Positions 16,609-24,201 of a stretch of 34,248 bases of DNA are shown in pieces. The DNA comes from Planctomycetia bacterium (lineage in GTDB: Bacteria > Planctomycetota > Planctomycetia > Pirellulales > Thermoguttaceae). Below the pieces are notes generated by a model, which saw only the letters and a program-made list of their open reading frames with translations, did not search any database and was not told where the DNA came from. Where the stretch lies: contig JAPLNP010000621.1 of the NCBI GenBank assembly GCA_026401055.1, positions 1 to 34,248 on the forward strand, written 5' to 3'. The stretch's first letter is position 1. The number at the start of each line of letters is the position of its first letter. The translations under genes and the position numbers were made by a program.

Positions 16609-16843
16609 ATAGGCCACATTCTTGGTTCAAAATGACTGGTCTTCATACGCCGATCACTGGTTGGTTTTGAGCGCCGACTGACAGCCACTGGCGGCATCCA
16701 ACATCGTTGTTGCCGCTGGAAATGGGGGAGAGGATTCAATCGAAAGCAGAGCGAACACACCTGACTCATCATGAATGATGATGATCAATGAAGATTGTTG
16801 CACGAAGTACCTTTATGGACATTGAAACAGAAAGGAGAAACGA

Positions 16844-17179
16844 ATGGACAAAGAAACAAACCGCCCTTGCTTTGAGAAAAAGGTGGGGGCAATACGGCTT
16901 GTAATCTTCGAGAATATCGGGGACAACGGCAAGCCCTGGCACAACGTTTCCATAACGCGAAGCTACAAAAGCGGCACGGAATGGAAGGAGGCAACGACCT
17001 TCAACGGCGAAGGAGACCTAGCCCAAGTGATGTTCCTAGAATTGCGAGCGAATGCGTCATTGTTTTTCCCATCGCTTTCACAAAAGCCGTATGGGAACGG
17101 TGCATCGCCACGCCGGATGCAAACGGTTCACGCGACGACAAAGAAAGAATCTCGTGTGTCTTGGCGGACCTTGCACTGA
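16844..17179 (+). CDS. Small mobile-element protein, 3' end replaced by deletion
   Basis: A 111-codon frame with a good ribosome binding site (AAAGGAGA, 6 bases before ATG 16844). Residues 1-70 look genuine: a short strand-rich start, then PWHNVSITRSYKSGTEWKEA and FNGEGDLAQVMFLELRANA. This PWHNV-x-RSYK pattern is familiar from small proteins of unknown function on plasmids and integrative elements in this phylum. Beyond residue 70 the frame loses sense, because from about 17041 the real coding signal moves to another frame carrying the end of a different gene. I read it as an N-terminal piece fused by a deletion. It may still be translated. Function unknown. Confidence 0.5.
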   Translation: MDKETNRPCFEKKVGAIRLVIFENIGDNGKPWHNVSITRSYKSGTEWKEATTFNGEGDLAQVMFLELRANASLFFPSLSQKPYGNGASPRRMQTVHATTKKESRVSWRTLH

Positions 17180-17337
17180 TAACGCAGGATTGGAAGACTC
17201 CCGAACCCGAGTTTTACTTTTGCACCACTCTCCCCGCCGCCAATGGAGGATTAACGGTCAAGAGACTGAAGGAACGCGGTTTACAGAGCGACAACGGCGA
17301 ATCAGCAATTACGGTAATGCTGCCCGAGGAGGATTGA
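17041..17337 (+). pseudogene. C-terminal fragment of a DUF6573-like protein
   Basis: A frame without its own start reads SECVIVFPIAFTKAVWERC and, 60 residues later, VKRLKERGLQSDNGESAITV followed by MLPEED and a stop. The FPIAFT-AVW box and the GESAITVMLPEED ending match what I remember of the DUF6573 family of mobile-element proteins. The N-terminal third is absent; the upstream DNA belongs to the neighbouring small gene in a different frame. The junction lies close to 17041. Role of the family is unknown. Confidence 0.5.
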
Positions 17338-17341
17338 GATA

Positions 17342-17533
17342 ATGAGATTCTTCGGGATTAAACATACCCATAGTTCGCAATTTAACAAGAAAGGTTTGCA
17401 GACGATTTCCCGGCACGGGCAGCGGCTGACACGCCTTGTGCTCTTTTGGCGGCACCGGCGGTCAGCCGCCCCCCGGCCGAATGAACACCGTCACGAACCA
17501 CTAGTGCTTTGTCACAGCTTAATCTTGGGATGA
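17342..17533 (+). CDS. Short ORF interrupted by a MITE
   Basis: The frame MRFFGIKHTHSSQFNKKG begins 4 bases after the stop of the DUF6573-like remnant, so it would be the next gene in that mobile-element array. Its last dozen codons run into the MITE inserted at 17498. No family recognised and no strong ribosome binding site is visible. It could be the start of a truncated gene or chance. Confidence 0.25.
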   Translation: MRFFGIKHTHSSQFNKKGLQTISRHGQRLTRLVLFWRHRRSAAPRPNEHRHEPLVLCHSLILG

Positions 17534-17613
17534 AGGGCTTGAAATGCTGCGGTAATTGCCGAGTCAATCCGCATCCTCGATCCCAGTTTTTAGGTGTGAC
17601 AAAGCACTAGTGG
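17498..17613. mobile_element. MITE with 19-bp perfect terminal inverted repeats
   Basis: CCACTAGTGCTTTGTCACA at 17498-17516 is the exact reverse complement of TGTGACAAAGCACTAGTGG at 17595-17613. The 116-bp element has no coding capacity. It is flanked by the direct repeat ACGAA (17493-17497 and 17614-17618), which fits a 5-bp target-site duplication. A TA-duplicating element with shorter ends is a less likely reading. The parent transposase is not in the window. Confidence 0.8.
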
Positions 17614-17846
17614 ACGAACTTGCGAAAACCACTCCCAATAAGGCTACTCCTTACTTGCCTGCCCCACAACCCCCAGGCTGTAGAACCGATGGAGCCATCC
17701 GGCATCATGGCACACCGGCCCATCATTATTCATGGAGTGGCTATCGGAAAAACCCCTCCATCCATCGCCATTGAAACGACAAAGCGTGGCGGGCTTCGTC
17801 GTGGCCAAGAAGGGCATGCGGGGAGGCATCCTCGAATCCACACTGG

Positions 17847-18353
17847 ATGCCCTGGGACTACCGGCAGACGCTCGACAGTGCCGCCGCGGCTCTCGACGCC
17901 GCCCACTGCCCGCCTCAACTCCCTGCGGTCACGGCCACCCCGCCACCGGAGATTTTGCACGCTTGCCGGAAGGACACGGCCATCGAGGGCGGCCCGCTCG
18001 GCGAATTGCAGGCAATACTTGACGCCGACAAGCCCATCGTCGCCGGCGGCTGGATGCTGGCGGCCAGCGGCTACCTCTCGAGCAATCCCGTCTATCTTTC
18101 TTTCGACGTTGGCCCGGGCTGCACCCCCGACGAGCTGGCCGTATGGCGTTACAGCAGAGGCACCTGGTCGAAGTGCTCCCCCGCCGACCTCACGTGCAAC
18201 GGCGGCTGCGCGAGTTTCACCGTGACCGGTTTCGAAGGCTACGCCGTGGCCGTCCCCGAACCGGCAACCCTGGCCCTGCTGGCCGCCGGCTTTGCGAATG
18301 CACTGGCCTATGGCCTGCGTCTTCGAAAGAAAATCGCAGGGAAACAGGGCTAG
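17847..18353 (+). pseudogene. Orphan C-terminal part of a PEP-CTERM protein
   Basis: A 168-codon frame whose last 90 residues are a clear secreted-protein end: VYLSFDVGPGCTPDELAVWR, WSKCSPADLTCNGGCASFTV, TGFEGYAVA, then the PEP-CTERM tail VPEPATLALLAAGFANALAY and a basic end (RLRKKIAGKQG). There is no signal peptide, no ribosome binding site at ATG 17847, and the first 60 residues are low-information. A PEP-CTERM protein without an export signal cannot be sorted, so this is most likely the 3' part of a larger gene truncated by the rearrangements upstream. A frame shift or missed start further upstream could not be found. Confidence 0.55.
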
Positions 18354-18637
18354 TGCCGCCTCCAGTTCACGGGTTACGCCAGATTGAACACCACACTCAA
18401 AACCGAGCCACGACCATAAGAGAGCCGGCCCCACGCATAACTGACACGGTGCATTAGGAACTGTTCTCCCCGAGCTGACTATCGTTTTCACAGGGCGCCG
18501 AATCGCCTTGGGCGGATTGAACCGAAGTCAGGCTCGCGAATTCCCCCAACAGGGGCGGTCTCAGAGGCCAGGACCGCGTCCGAGAATACGGTCGCTTGTT
18601 CGGACGCCGAAGCAACGGAGGAGTTGAGCCGAGCCTG

Positions 18638-19981
18638 CTACACCTCCCATCCGCTGCGGTATTCTCGCCGGACGAACTTATTAGTCTCTGGCCTGTTGGT
18701 GCATTGCATCTTCTCGACATCCCACTCGATCTTGCCGCCGGCGCCGGCGTACTGAGCGAGGTGCCCGGCCAGAGCCATCGCGGTAAGCGGGCCAGCCGCG
18801 TCAATGAAATTGGAGACGGGTGTCCCTCCGGTGCGAATGCAGGCGTAGAGGTCCTCGACCGGGCCGTCGGCCTTGGGACGCGCCAGGGTCTTGGGCGGGG
18901 CCGAGGACTTCTCGTGCTCCGACTCGGGAATGACGTGCGCGTCGTTGTTGAGATAGCCCTTCGTTCCGACGAAGAGCGTGGCCTCCGACCACTTCACCGA
19001 ATGTTTCCGCTCCAACTCCTTCATCACATCGGGGCGCAGCGCCTCGTGATCGTAGACATAGCACTTGCAGGCCGGGAAGCTGTCGCGCGCCGGAATATGG
19101 TAGCAAACCACGTTGTCCTGGGGATACTTCTCGTCGCTGCCGCCCTTCGTATTGATGCACTCGACGGTGAACTTCTTGACCTCCCAGAGCTTCAGCGCCA
19201 TGAAGGGATAGGCCAGGCGATGGCAGGCCATGTCGCCGATGGTGCCCGTGCCGAAAGCCTTCCAGTCGCGCCACGAGAAGGGATGCAGGCCGTCATGGTA
19301 GTCGCGATAGGGCGCCGGACCGATCCATTCATCCCAGTGCAGGCCGGAAGGAATGGGCTTGGAGGGGGGCCGGCCGCCCGTGCCCCCAAAGTTGCGGTCC
19401 AGCAGCGTATGGGTTTCCGTGACGGCGCCGACGACTCCGGCCGCGATGTACTCCGCAACACGGCGGATCGTTTCGCCGCAATAACCCTGGTTGCCCATCT
19501 GCGTCAGGACCTTCTTCTCCCGGGCGGCCTTGACCAGGGCATAGCACTCGGCGATGTTGTGGGCCAGGGGCTTCTGGCAGAAGACGTGCTTGCCGTAGTT
19601 GATGGCGCGGATAGCGGCCGGGGCATGGTGGTGATCGGGGGTGGCGATCAGGACCACATCGAGGTCGTTGTGGCACTCATCGAGCATCTTGCGATAGTCG
19701 TAGAATATCTTGGGCTTGGCTTTGTCCTTGACACTCTCACTCATGACCTTGGCGATGTTCTTCTCGTCCACATCAACCAAAGCCACCAGCTTCTCGCTAA
19801 GGGCGCAATCAACGCTGTAGCCGCCCATGCCCGCCGCGCCGATCACGGCCACTCGCAACTTGTCGCCCGGCGACTGTTGCGCCAGCACGAAGGGCCCGCT
19901 GGAGAGGCTCGCCAGCGCAGCGACGCCGGTCGCGGCCACAGAGCCTTTGAGAAACCCGCGTCGTGTACAACGTGTGGCCAT
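18638..19981 (-). CDS. Tat-exported Gfo/Idh/MocA oxidoreductase
   Basis: A 447-residue exported dehydrogenase. The N-terminus MATRCTRRGFLKGSVAATG is a twin-arginine signal with hydrophobic core to about residue 35. The Rossmann motif is VAVIGAAGMGGYS (44-56). The family EKP is present as CQKPLAHN (QKP 136-138), retaining the Lys. The substrate domain has GLHWDEWIGPAPYRDYHDGL and TIGDMACHRLAYPF, close to the planctomycete exported subfamily also seen at 13684-15048. ATG 19981 is supported by AAGGAG 9 bases upstream; the extra 23 codons upstream are not expected to be translated. It stands alone between mobile-element remnants. Probable periplasmic sugar oxidoreductase. Confidence 0.87.
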   Translation of the reverse strand: MATRCTRRGFLKGSVAATGVAALASLSSGPFVLAQQSPGDKLRVAVIGAAGMGGYSVDCALSEKLVALVDVDEKNIAKVMSESVKDKAKPKIFYDYRKMLDECHNDLDVVLIATPDHHHAPAAIRAINYGKHVFCQKPLAHNIAECYALVKAAREKKVLTQMGNQGYCGETIRRVAEYIAAGVVGAVTETHTLLDRNFGGTGGRPPSKPIPSGLHWDEWIGPAPYRDYHDGLHPFSWRDWKAFGTGTIGDMACHRLAYPFMALKLWEVKKFTVECINTKGGSDEKYPQDNVVCYHIPARDSFPACKCYVYDHEALRPDVMKELERKHSVKWSEATLFVGTKGYLNNDAHVIPESEHEKSSAPPKTLARPKADGPVEDLYACIRTGGTPVSNFIDAAGPLTAMALAGHLAQYAGAGGKIEWDVEKMQCTNRPETNKFVRREYRSGWEV

Positions 19982-20275
19982 GATGCTTAGCTCCTTTCCA
20001 CGGAGATGACCCGTCTGCAGTCTGCCCGGATGCGCTACCAAGAACAACACCTATCGTAGCCAACTCATACTTGATTCGCAACACACCTTGCCCATCAGCT
20101 CGTCACCCTGGTCAATCTGGCCCCCGAGGTTGCCCCGAACCTTCTGAACCGCAGGCGCAAACCCAGGTCGGGCACTGGCGATCTCGCGCACGCGGATCTG
20201 GTCGACCGGGCCGTGGCGCAGCACGTTGCCGCCGAAGTCCGGCACCAAGCAGTGCTGTTTGCCCGAGTGCAGGCG

Positions 20276-20400
20276 GAATCCGTCCTCGGTTTGGATGAAG
20301 ATCGGCCGACAGATCATCGCGCCGAAGGTGCTCTTGCCGATGTCGTGAACACCGAAGAGCATTACCGCCGCAACAGGAAGCGGCGAGAGAACTTGGCACG
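20276..20400 (-). pseudogene. Fragment of a phage RecA-like ATPase (Sak4-type)
   Basis: The minus-strand frame reads VMLFGVHDIGKSTFGAM, a Walker A, followed by RPIFIQTEDGF. This P-loop plus FIQTEDG combination is typical of phage single-strand-annealing ATPases of the Sak4 kind. After TEDGF the sequence no longer fits the family, and the usual N-terminal segment (RKKLLSVRAKFSRRFLLRR) is found in another frame just upstream, ending in a stop. So the gene is both frameshifted and truncated. The rest of the surrounding open frame (20051-20515) is not assignable. Confidence 0.45.
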
Positions 20401-20820
20401 GACGCTCAAGAGCTTCTTCCGCATCGACGGCGACCCGTTCGTCCCTTGCGGGAACAGCTGGCGGGCTCTGTTCCAGGTGGAGACTGAGTCTGCGGCCGTT
20501 TGATGGGTCAAGCAACGCCGGGAGCGGCGGTATCTACGTCTCGGCCGGTGGGGCCAGATTTCCTGGCCTTCATTCGCATTGAAACCCAATTCTCTTGCTA
20601 GCGTCTCAGAGAGACAGATCTTTCTTCATGGGGGGGGCTTGCTCTATTCGCGGGGCTTATGGACAATCGTGTTCATGCCATTTGACTTTCGGGCGTGCCC
20701 CAGAGGTTGAACGGCTACTGGCGGGCCACCCACGGAAGCCCGGTTTCCCGGGCGAGAAGGCCTGAAGGGGGGCCATGCTCTGCTCTAGATGCGATTGAAT
20801 AGACCAGGGGGACCGAGATC
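20401..20820. other. No gene recognised
   Basis: Beyond the ATPase fragment I find only short frames without motifs or ribosome binding sites. One small hairpin (GGCCAG-ATTTC-CTGGCC, about 20553-20569) and a G-tract near 20630 are the only structures seen. Confidence 0.4.
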
Positions 20821-21309
20821 ATGGCAGGTGATTACTTCACGTACCCGGTCGTTCCGGACGGCCAAAACACTGTAGCCACCTGTTGGCTGACATGTTACGG
20901 CATGCTGTACCAGTGGCGCGGTCTCGACAAGACACAGATCGGTCCGGCGCTGGCCAGCGCCGGAATCGACGTTCAGCGGGCGAGGGTCCACGGTCTGCTC
21001 GATAGAGATTTGCCCACAGCGGCTGGCGCGCTCACACTGGCCAAAGTATCGCCGAGCGTGCTGAACGGGGCTCGGACCCTGATCGGTTTCGTGCGTGCGA
21101 CGGGGCCCGTCTGGCTCGCCGGAAGGTGGAACGACAGCAAACACGTAATGATCCTGTGCGGCGGGGAAGAGAAGACTAATCGCATCGAGATCATTGACCC
21201 CTGGATGGCATCAGGCGCCGATACTCCTTGCAAGGCGCTGATTCTCTTCGCAGGCTGGTTCCAGAACGGGCTGCGGTTCATCGAGGCCGCAGGCCAGTGC
21301 TTCCCGTGA
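20821..21309 (+). CDS. Stand-alone papain-like cysteine protease
   Basis: A 162-residue protein with the arrangement of papain-like (AvrRpt2/C70-like) cysteine peptidases. Q15 in GQNTVATCW is the likely oxyanion-hole glutamine, C21 in ATCWLTCYGMLY the nucleophile, H108 in DSKHVMILCGG the base, and D126 in IEIIDPW the third residue. The order and spacing fit the fold, and the length is that of a bare catalytic domain. No signal peptide is visible. Such proteins are often effectors, toxins or toxin domains, or processing enzymes; nothing nearby shows which. It sits between phage-gene remnants, suggesting arrival with mobile DNA. ATG 20821 has a purine-rich but imperfect leader. Confidence 0.65.
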   Translation: MAGDYFTYPVVPDGQNTVATCWLTCYGMLYQWRGLDKTQIGPALASAGIDVQRARVHGLLDRDLPTAAGALTLAKVSPSVLNGARTLIGFVRATGPVWLAGRWNDSKHVMILCGGEEKTNRIEIIDPWMASGADTPCKALILFAGWFQNGLRFIEAAGQCFP

Positions 21310-21779
21310 GCGACGCGTCCACCACGAGCTCGTCGCCGTAGCCACGGCCGGCAACCTATTCAGCACCCCGGGAACCCGAGCGGGTATTCGGTTTGTGGGG
21401 GCTCTCGCGGCCAGTACTTTTGGGGACGCGCGGCGTCAACAACCCCGGAACGCCGACTTGCCGGCGAGGCCTGCCGGTGGCTGCCCGGCGCCAGGAAAAT
21501 GACCCCCATCACACGCGAGCCCGTTAACCCGCCGGCGTCCGTCAAACCGAGAGTCCGAGAGTTTTGGGCCCAGGTCTGGGGTACGGGAGCACTCCCTTCC
21601 GGATTGCCCGCGACCACCGGCCGCCACCGTCGAGACGAAGAGAGTCTCGCCTGCGAGCAGAACGACGCAAACCCTTGCAGAAAAGCGGGTTAAAGCGAAA
21701 CGCCCGGTCTCCCGATTCCGGGGGCCGGGCGTCAACTGGTGAGGCGGGTGGTTCCGTAGAAAACGAAATAGCTCCCTGA
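21310..21779. other. No gene recognised
   Basis: Open frames here are Arg/Pro-rich and lack motifs and ribosome binding sites. One plus frame is open from 21564 to the TGA at 21777-21779 directly before the integrase-type tail and could be its decayed upstream part, but nothing in it is recognisable. Confidence 0.4.
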
Positions 21780-21971
21780 CAAGGACTCGAACAGGGGCCG
21801 AATTCCTCGGGAAAATCGGGGGTCGCCCCTCGGCGCGACGCAGATTCCGACGCACTCTCCGGCGATTCGGCCCCGATCGACCCCGACTTGGCGGTCGTCG
21901 TCGACGCGTGGCCGAGCCTGCCCGAGTCCGTCCGGCGGGACATCCTGGCGATGGTCGAGGGGGCACGATGA
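21780..21971 (+). pseudogene. C-terminal tail of a planctomycete integrase-type protein
   Basis: A 63-codon open stretch directly after an in-frame TGA. It reads QGLEQGPNSSGKSGVAPRRD and ends DPDLAVVVDAWPSLPESVRR, then DILAMVEGAR and stop. The ending D-P-D-L-x-x-V-V-x-A-W-P-x-L-P-E-x-V-R-x-x-I-x-A-M-V is one I associate with the C-terminus of tyrosine-recombinase-type proteins in planctomycete genomes. The catalytic domain is not present upstream. Its stop overlaps the next ATG (ATGA), preserving what looks like original coupling. Confidence 0.4.
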
Positions 21972-22213
21972 GCGACACCCGGGCCCTATCCATCCACATC
22001 GCCCCCAGGGCTCGCCGACGGCACGGCGGACACTCGCGGACCGTAGCGTCGATTCTGGCGCGATTCATCCGGGGCTACGTCGAGGTTTGGCGACGGGTGG
22101 GCGGTCGTTTAACTCCGGAGTCGCCCAAGGGTTTCGGCGGCGATTCTTCGGCTTCCTGGGGCACAAGACGCGACGACGGTGACGACGCCGGGCGGTCGGC
22201 GGTTCGCGCGTGA
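21968..22213 (+). CDS. Small Arg-rich protein coupled to the integrase tail
   Basis: An 81-residue frame starting MSDTRALSIHIAPRARRRHG. The start overlaps the stop of the integrase tail in an ATGA, and GAGGGGG lies 4-10 bases upstream, which supports real translation. Residues 24-45 (TVASILARFIRGYVEVWRRV) could form an amphipathic helix; the C-terminal half is low complexity. No family recognised. Confidence 0.4.
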   Translation: MSDTRALSIHIAPRARRRHGGHSRTVASILARFIRGYVEVWRRVGGRLTPESPKGFGGDSSASWGTRRDDGDDAGRSAVRA

Positions 22214-22337
22214 TCGTCGGGGCCCCCCGAGGAAGTCGCCGGAATTTGAACCAGACCCCCCGCCCCCTTTCACGCAAGGGACGTTAGGTAAGACGCTCGC
22301 AACTGAGCCCAAAAAAGCCACGTTCACAATAGGCAAG

Positions 22338-22889
22338 ATGGTGGTCACCATGACCGAATCCAAAATTGCGTTGACCGAACGACTGCGACGGGAAGGCCGA
22401 TGGGAAGAGGCGTCCCGTTTCAAGGACACCCGGGACTTCCGGGCGAAGGGCCTGAAGCGGTCGGAAGCCGGCCCAGCGGCCTGGGAGGCGATGGCGACGG
22501 CGTTTCCGCCATTGGGAACCGAGCCCGGGACAATCCCCGGCGCCACGCCCGGCCACGACGACGAGATTGACGACGATCTCATCGACCTGGCCGGCGGGCA
22601 ACCTTTCGACTTCGCGCGGGATGTGGTTTGGGTCTACGGACACCTGGACGATCGGGCAATGACCCCGAAAGACGCCCCGAGCGCCGGGGCCTGGGGGCTT
22701 CTGACCTGGGCAAGGCGGAACCTCAGCCGGTTTTTTGAGACGGTGTTACCGAAGGCATCGAAGGTGGAGGGTGTGGACGAGGAGCACGAATCGCGGCCAG
22801 TGGCGAAGAAGTCCATTGCGGAGATTCGCGCGATCATTACGAGGATGGGGGAAGCGAACGCAATTGGCCGGACTTCCGGGGGGGAATGA
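22338..22889 (+). CDS. Conserved planctomycete phage-associated protein
   Basis: A protein of 183 residues from ATG 22338. It has the pattern of a planctomycete family I recall next to integrase and terminase genes: an N-terminal block TESKIALTERLRREGRWEEA, then FKD...GLKRSEAGPAAWEAM and FPPL, a middle region with a conserved VVWVYGHLD, and a C-terminal KKSIAEIRAIITRMGEANA. Function is unknown. The open frame extends upstream to 22179, but the earlier part is low complexity; ATG 22350 is an alternative start. The stop overlaps the next ATG. Intact, unlike most of its neighbours. Confidence 0.65.
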   Translation: MVVTMTESKIALTERLRREGRWEEASRFKDTRDFRAKGLKRSEAGPAAWEAMATAFPPLGTEPGTIPGATPGHDDEIDDDLIDLAGGQPFDFARDVVWVYGHLDDRAMTPKDAPSAGAWGLLTWARRNLSRFFETVLPKASKVEGVDEEHESRPVAKKSIAEIRAIITRMGEANAIGRTSGGE

Positions 22890-23101
22890 TGGGGCGGCGG
22901 ACGGCAGACCGCTTTCTTGGCGTCCCGCCCGTCGCCCTCGGGCGCGAGGCAGCCCGTGATACGGTGTTTGCCGAGTTCCTTGAGCCCGGCCCGTCGGGTG
23001 AGCAGCATCTGGCGGCGGAATGGTCGTACGAAGTGGCCCACCGTTTTGGACAAGCCTGGACTTATAGATTCACTGCGGAGGACCTCCGGAGAGTGCAATA
23101 G
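22886..23101 (+). CDS. Small hypothetical protein coupled to upstream phage gene
   Basis: A 71-residue frame starting at the ATGATG that overlaps the previous stop, with GGGGGG just upstream as a possible ribosome binding site. It reads MMGRRTADRFLGVPPVALGR at the start and later HLAAEWSYEVAHRFGQAWTY before ending DLRRVQ. Composition is protein-like but no family is recognised. It may be complete or cut. Confidence 0.35.
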   Translation: MMGRRTADRFLGVPPVALGREAARDTVFAEFLEPGPSGEQHLAAEWSYEVAHRFGQAWTYRFTAEDLRRVQ

Positions 23102-23308
23102 TTTACAGACATGCCGCAGAACAGGTGCCATCCACTAACCCTAAAGAGTGGTTCATGCGTATCCGATAAACCTCGCGGCTTACGAGTTCTCGGGGCTTTG
23201 AAAGATGAGATGAGTTCTTCGGAGTTGCGTGCCCGCGTAGTGGGTCGTCTTGGCCTTCTGCGTGCCTCGTCCAAAGTAAGGAAGGTATTTCGACACTGCG
23301 GTGGCTGC

Positions 23309-23476
23309 CATCTGACGCACGTGCGCGTAGGACTGGAAGATGCCCTCTACTACGGTTGGGAAACGAAATAGCATGCCACCAACGCCGGCTTGATCGAACG
23401 TGTGGTGAAGGTCGCCGAGGCCGTCGGACGAAGCACTGTAACTCCCGGCGAGGCTCGTCGGATCATCGGTGTTCCC
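23309..23476 (+). pseudogene. BKACE C-terminal fragment with internal stop
   Basis: The frame reads HVRVGLEDALYYGWETK, then TAG (23369-23371), then continues ATNAGLIERVVKVAEAVGRS and TVTPGEARRIIGV. The HVRVGLEDxLY and TNAxLVERVVxxAxxxGRxxxTPxEARxIIG blocks are the last 55 residues of beta-keto acid cleavage enzymes (BKACE, 3-keto-5-aminohexanoate cleavage family). The upstream 200 residues are missing. A FDTAVAAI-like piece seems to precede it in another frame. Clearly a dead gene end. Confidence 0.6.
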
Positions 23477-23775
23477 CCGGCTTGCGGTCTCTCACTCAGG
23501 CCGGAGACAAGCCTGTCCGGCCGCCTGTCAACGCAGCACTATATTGCGCAGTCTTCCCGGACATCCTGAGTTCCGGATTGCCGGCCGATTTCGGCCGGAA
23601 CCACGGTTTTGATTATACCGTCCATAGCGATTAGTCCGATTGGGTCTACTGCGCGGGTTGTGCAGGTCCGCCCGGTTCCGTGAACCTCTGGTGTGTGCCG
23701 ACACGCCACCGATGCCCCAGGGGCCGTGAAACGCGTCGGCGTTATCCGAAAAGTTTGCTGGGAGGCGATCATCGA
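23477..23775. other. Leader region before the PqqD operon
   Basis: No coding sequence recognised on either strand. The promoter of the following five-gene operon must lie here or upstream, but no convincing -35/-10 pair was found. GGGAGGCG about 11 bases before ATG 23776 is the ribosome binding site. No small precursor-peptide gene is visible. Confidence 0.4.
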
Positions 23776-24201
23776 ATGGACTTCGACATCCATTACCAAA
23801 TCAATTCGCCCAACGTGATCTCCGAGAAGTTCGACGACGACTTCGTCATTCTGAACTTGGAGGACGGCTGCTATTTCAGTCTGGAAGGCGCGGGCTCAAG
23901 CGTGTGGAACGCATTGATCGCGGGCGAGACTCCCGAGTCGATTATCGAAGGTGTTCACCGGGCGCGCCCCGACCTCGCCGAGCCGACGGCTCAGTTCTTG
24001 CGCCGGCTATGCGAGTTGAAACTGGTCCGCCCGGCCGCAAGACCTGGCCCCGAGTCCACGGGACCCGTCGACTGGGCTTCACGATGCGAACAGGGCGAGC
24101 CGCGAATCGAAGTCTTCGATGACCTGGCGGAACTGATCCTGGCCGACCCGATTCACGACGTGGATGCCGAAGCCGGGTGGCCCATCCGCAGAGCGGCTTG
24201 A
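23776..24201 (+). CDS. PqqD-like peptide-binding protein with conserved tail
   Basis: A 141-residue protein. Residues about 5-95 are a PqqD-type winged helix (FDDDFVILNLEDGCYFSLEG, then AGSSVWNALIAGETPESIIE and a LAEPTAQFLRRLCELKLVRP end). PqqD proteins bind leader peptides and present them to modifying enzymes. Unlike the 90-residue standalone form, it has a tail of about 45 residues including RIEVFDDLAELILADPIHDVD and GWPIRR. That D-P-x-H-x-V-D...G-W-P ending is one I recall from PqqD proteins and short peptides of peptide-modification loci. It is the first gene of the operon; the next gene begins 38 bases before its stop. Likely role: peptide chaperone for the HprK-like kinase or other tailoring. 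Confidence 0.8.
   Translation: MDFDIHYQINSPNVISEKFDDDFVILNLEDGCYFSLEGAGSSVWNALIAGETPESIIEGVHRARPDLAEPTAQFLRRLCELKLVRPAARPGPESTGPVDWASRCEQGEPRIEVFDDLAELILADPIHDVDAEAGWPIRRAA

Larger units (their letters stand above)
15944..16683 (-). mobile_element. Deleted IS21-family element, one terminus retained
   Basis: The outer end is at 16683, where the minus strand begins TGTCAGTCGGCGCTCAAAAC, the TG-start, CAAAA-bearing end typical of IS21 members. Related blocks recur in the next 60 bases. Inside lies a fused istA-istB remnant (15944-16573). The other terminus and most of both transposition genes are missing, so the element cannot move by itself. Confidence 0.65.

Noticed and set aside
18596-19990. 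464-codon plus-strand open frame
   Set aside because: It is the antisense shadow of the Tat-exported oxidoreductase; no ribosome binding site and no domain, whereas the minus frame has a full motif set.
20213-20503. 96-codon plus-strand frame over the ATPase fragment
   Set aside because: The minus strand carries the P-loop motif; the plus frame has no family features.
21780-21800. CAAGGACTCGAAC, reminiscent of a tRNA T-arm read in reverse
   Set aside because: Pairing of a T-stem, anticodon arm and acceptor stem could not be found around it, so no tRNA or att site is called.
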